Assembly (NCBI GenBank): GCA_902362705.1
Contig: CABIXK010000002.1
Location: forward strand, 256,205 to 320,204
Length of the DNA: 64,000 bases
Source of the DNA: Rikenellaceae bacterium
GTDB taxonomy: Bacteria; Bacteroidota; Bacteroidia; Bacteroidales; Rikenellaceae
Reading direction: 5' to 3'
This document shows positions 63,704 to 64,000 of this stretch, piece by piece. A model generated the notes under the pieces. That model was not told where the DNA came from. It saw only the letters and a program-made list of their open reading frames with translations, and searched no databases. How positions within the stretch are numbered: the first letter of the stretch is position 1; every line of letters begins with the position of its first letter. A program made the translations under genes and the position numbers.

Positions 63704-63982
63704 ATGAAGAAGATTTTCTCTTTCGCGATCGTACTGGTGGCTGCCGCCATGGTAAGCTGCGGCGGTAACAACGCTTCGAAGCCCGCCGAGGCCGAGGCTC
63801 AGGCTGCCGAGCAGTGCGAGGGCTGCTGCGACAAGGCCGAGGGTGCCTGCTGCGAGCAGAAGGCCGAAGGCGAGTGCTGCGGCGAGGGTGAGTGCGCCAA
63901 GAAGGCTGAGGGCGAGTGCTGCGGCGAAGGCGAGTGCGCCAAGAAAGCCGAGGGCGAGTGCTGCCAGGAGAAGGCCGAGTAA
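63704..63982 (+). CDS. Cysteine-repeat lipoprotein, unknown
   Basis: 92 aa. Signal peptide and lipobox VAAAMVSCGG (C19). The mature protein is Glu/Ala/Lys/Cys only over most of its length, with 14 cysteines, mostly CC pairs. AEGECCGEGECAKK occurs twice in tandem (residues 54-67 and 68-81), preceded and followed by decayed copies (AEGACCEQK, AEGECCQEK). No known family. The composition suggests metal binding or a redox-buffering coat at the envelope, by inference only. It has its own strong promoter (63639-63669). Confidence 0.8.
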   Translation: MKKIFSFAIVLVAAAMVSCGGNNASKPAEAEAQAAEQCEGCCDKAEGACCEQKAEGECCGEGECAKKAEGECCGEGECAKKAEGECCQEKAE

Positions 63983-64000
63983 TTCGCCTCTTCGTTACAT

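Overview
The window looks like a chromosome segment of a GC-rich member of the Bacteroidales, most likely Alistipes (Rikenellaceae). This is inferred from TAnnTTTG-type promoter boxes, scarce Shine-Dalgarno sequences, menaquinone genes, a DUF4837 lipoprotein, a SusC-style domain and the merged ribosomal-protein cluster. I see no rRNA, tRNA, CRISPR array, integrase, transposase or phage gene. Nearly everything is core genome, apart from one AT-rich gene (4377-6365) and two families of intergenic repeats.

Layout. 1-4309: cut-off YfhO-like membrane protein, polyprenyl diphosphate synthase and an FHS-type sugar transporter. 4377-6365: low-GC ATPase with a possible HEPN-like tail, isolated behind a terminator. 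6576-14749: RSH (p)ppGpp enzyme, MuiA-like protein with an inserted SusC-type domain, EF-P, polysaccharide deacetylase, DUF4837 lipoprotein and cardiolipin synthase. 15061-17476: surE-histidine kinase-response regulator operon. 17792-23430: rplS, then a minus-strand cluster of TonB/plug protein, menA, xseA, lipoprotein, xseB and methyltransferase. 23131-29903: prfA with an MGMT-like gene, beta-hexosaminidase, and leuS with a truncated hydrolase remnant. 30098-31112: three small membrane proteins of unknown function. 31411-49994: the str, S10, spc and alpha operons run together (rpsL to rplQ, with fusA, secY, map, infA, rpmJ and rpoA), without tuf or adk, and broken once by a 604-bp structured spacer before rpsH. 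50519-54526: DUF3472 protein, tpiA, lysS. 54880-59780: envelope acylation cassette (PAP2, MBOAT, SGNH) and a zinc metallopeptidase. 59864-63982: SDR oxidoreductase, then an overlapping operon of FtsX-like permease, menG, lipoprotein and SPOR-like protein, and finally a cysteine-repeat lipoprotein.

How parts fit. Menaquinone synthesis is spread over the polyprenyl synthase, menA and menG. Translation dominates the middle (33 genes of the ribosomal cluster, plus rplS, EF-P, RF1, LeuRS and LysRS). Envelope functions recur at both ends.

Most unusual non-coding feature: five intergenic loci carry 73-77 bp units bounded by GTATCTTTG (a Bacteroidetes -7 box). Each unit encloses a palindrome whose arm contains a -33-like TTG 20-21 bp from the -7 box, and each locus points into the next gene. 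Stem sequences differ between loci while pairing is kept. A second, GC-rich repeat family sits in the same spacers; one copy lies between 27-bp inverted repeats, and the right-hand one supplies the stop codon of the neighbouring hexosaminidase.
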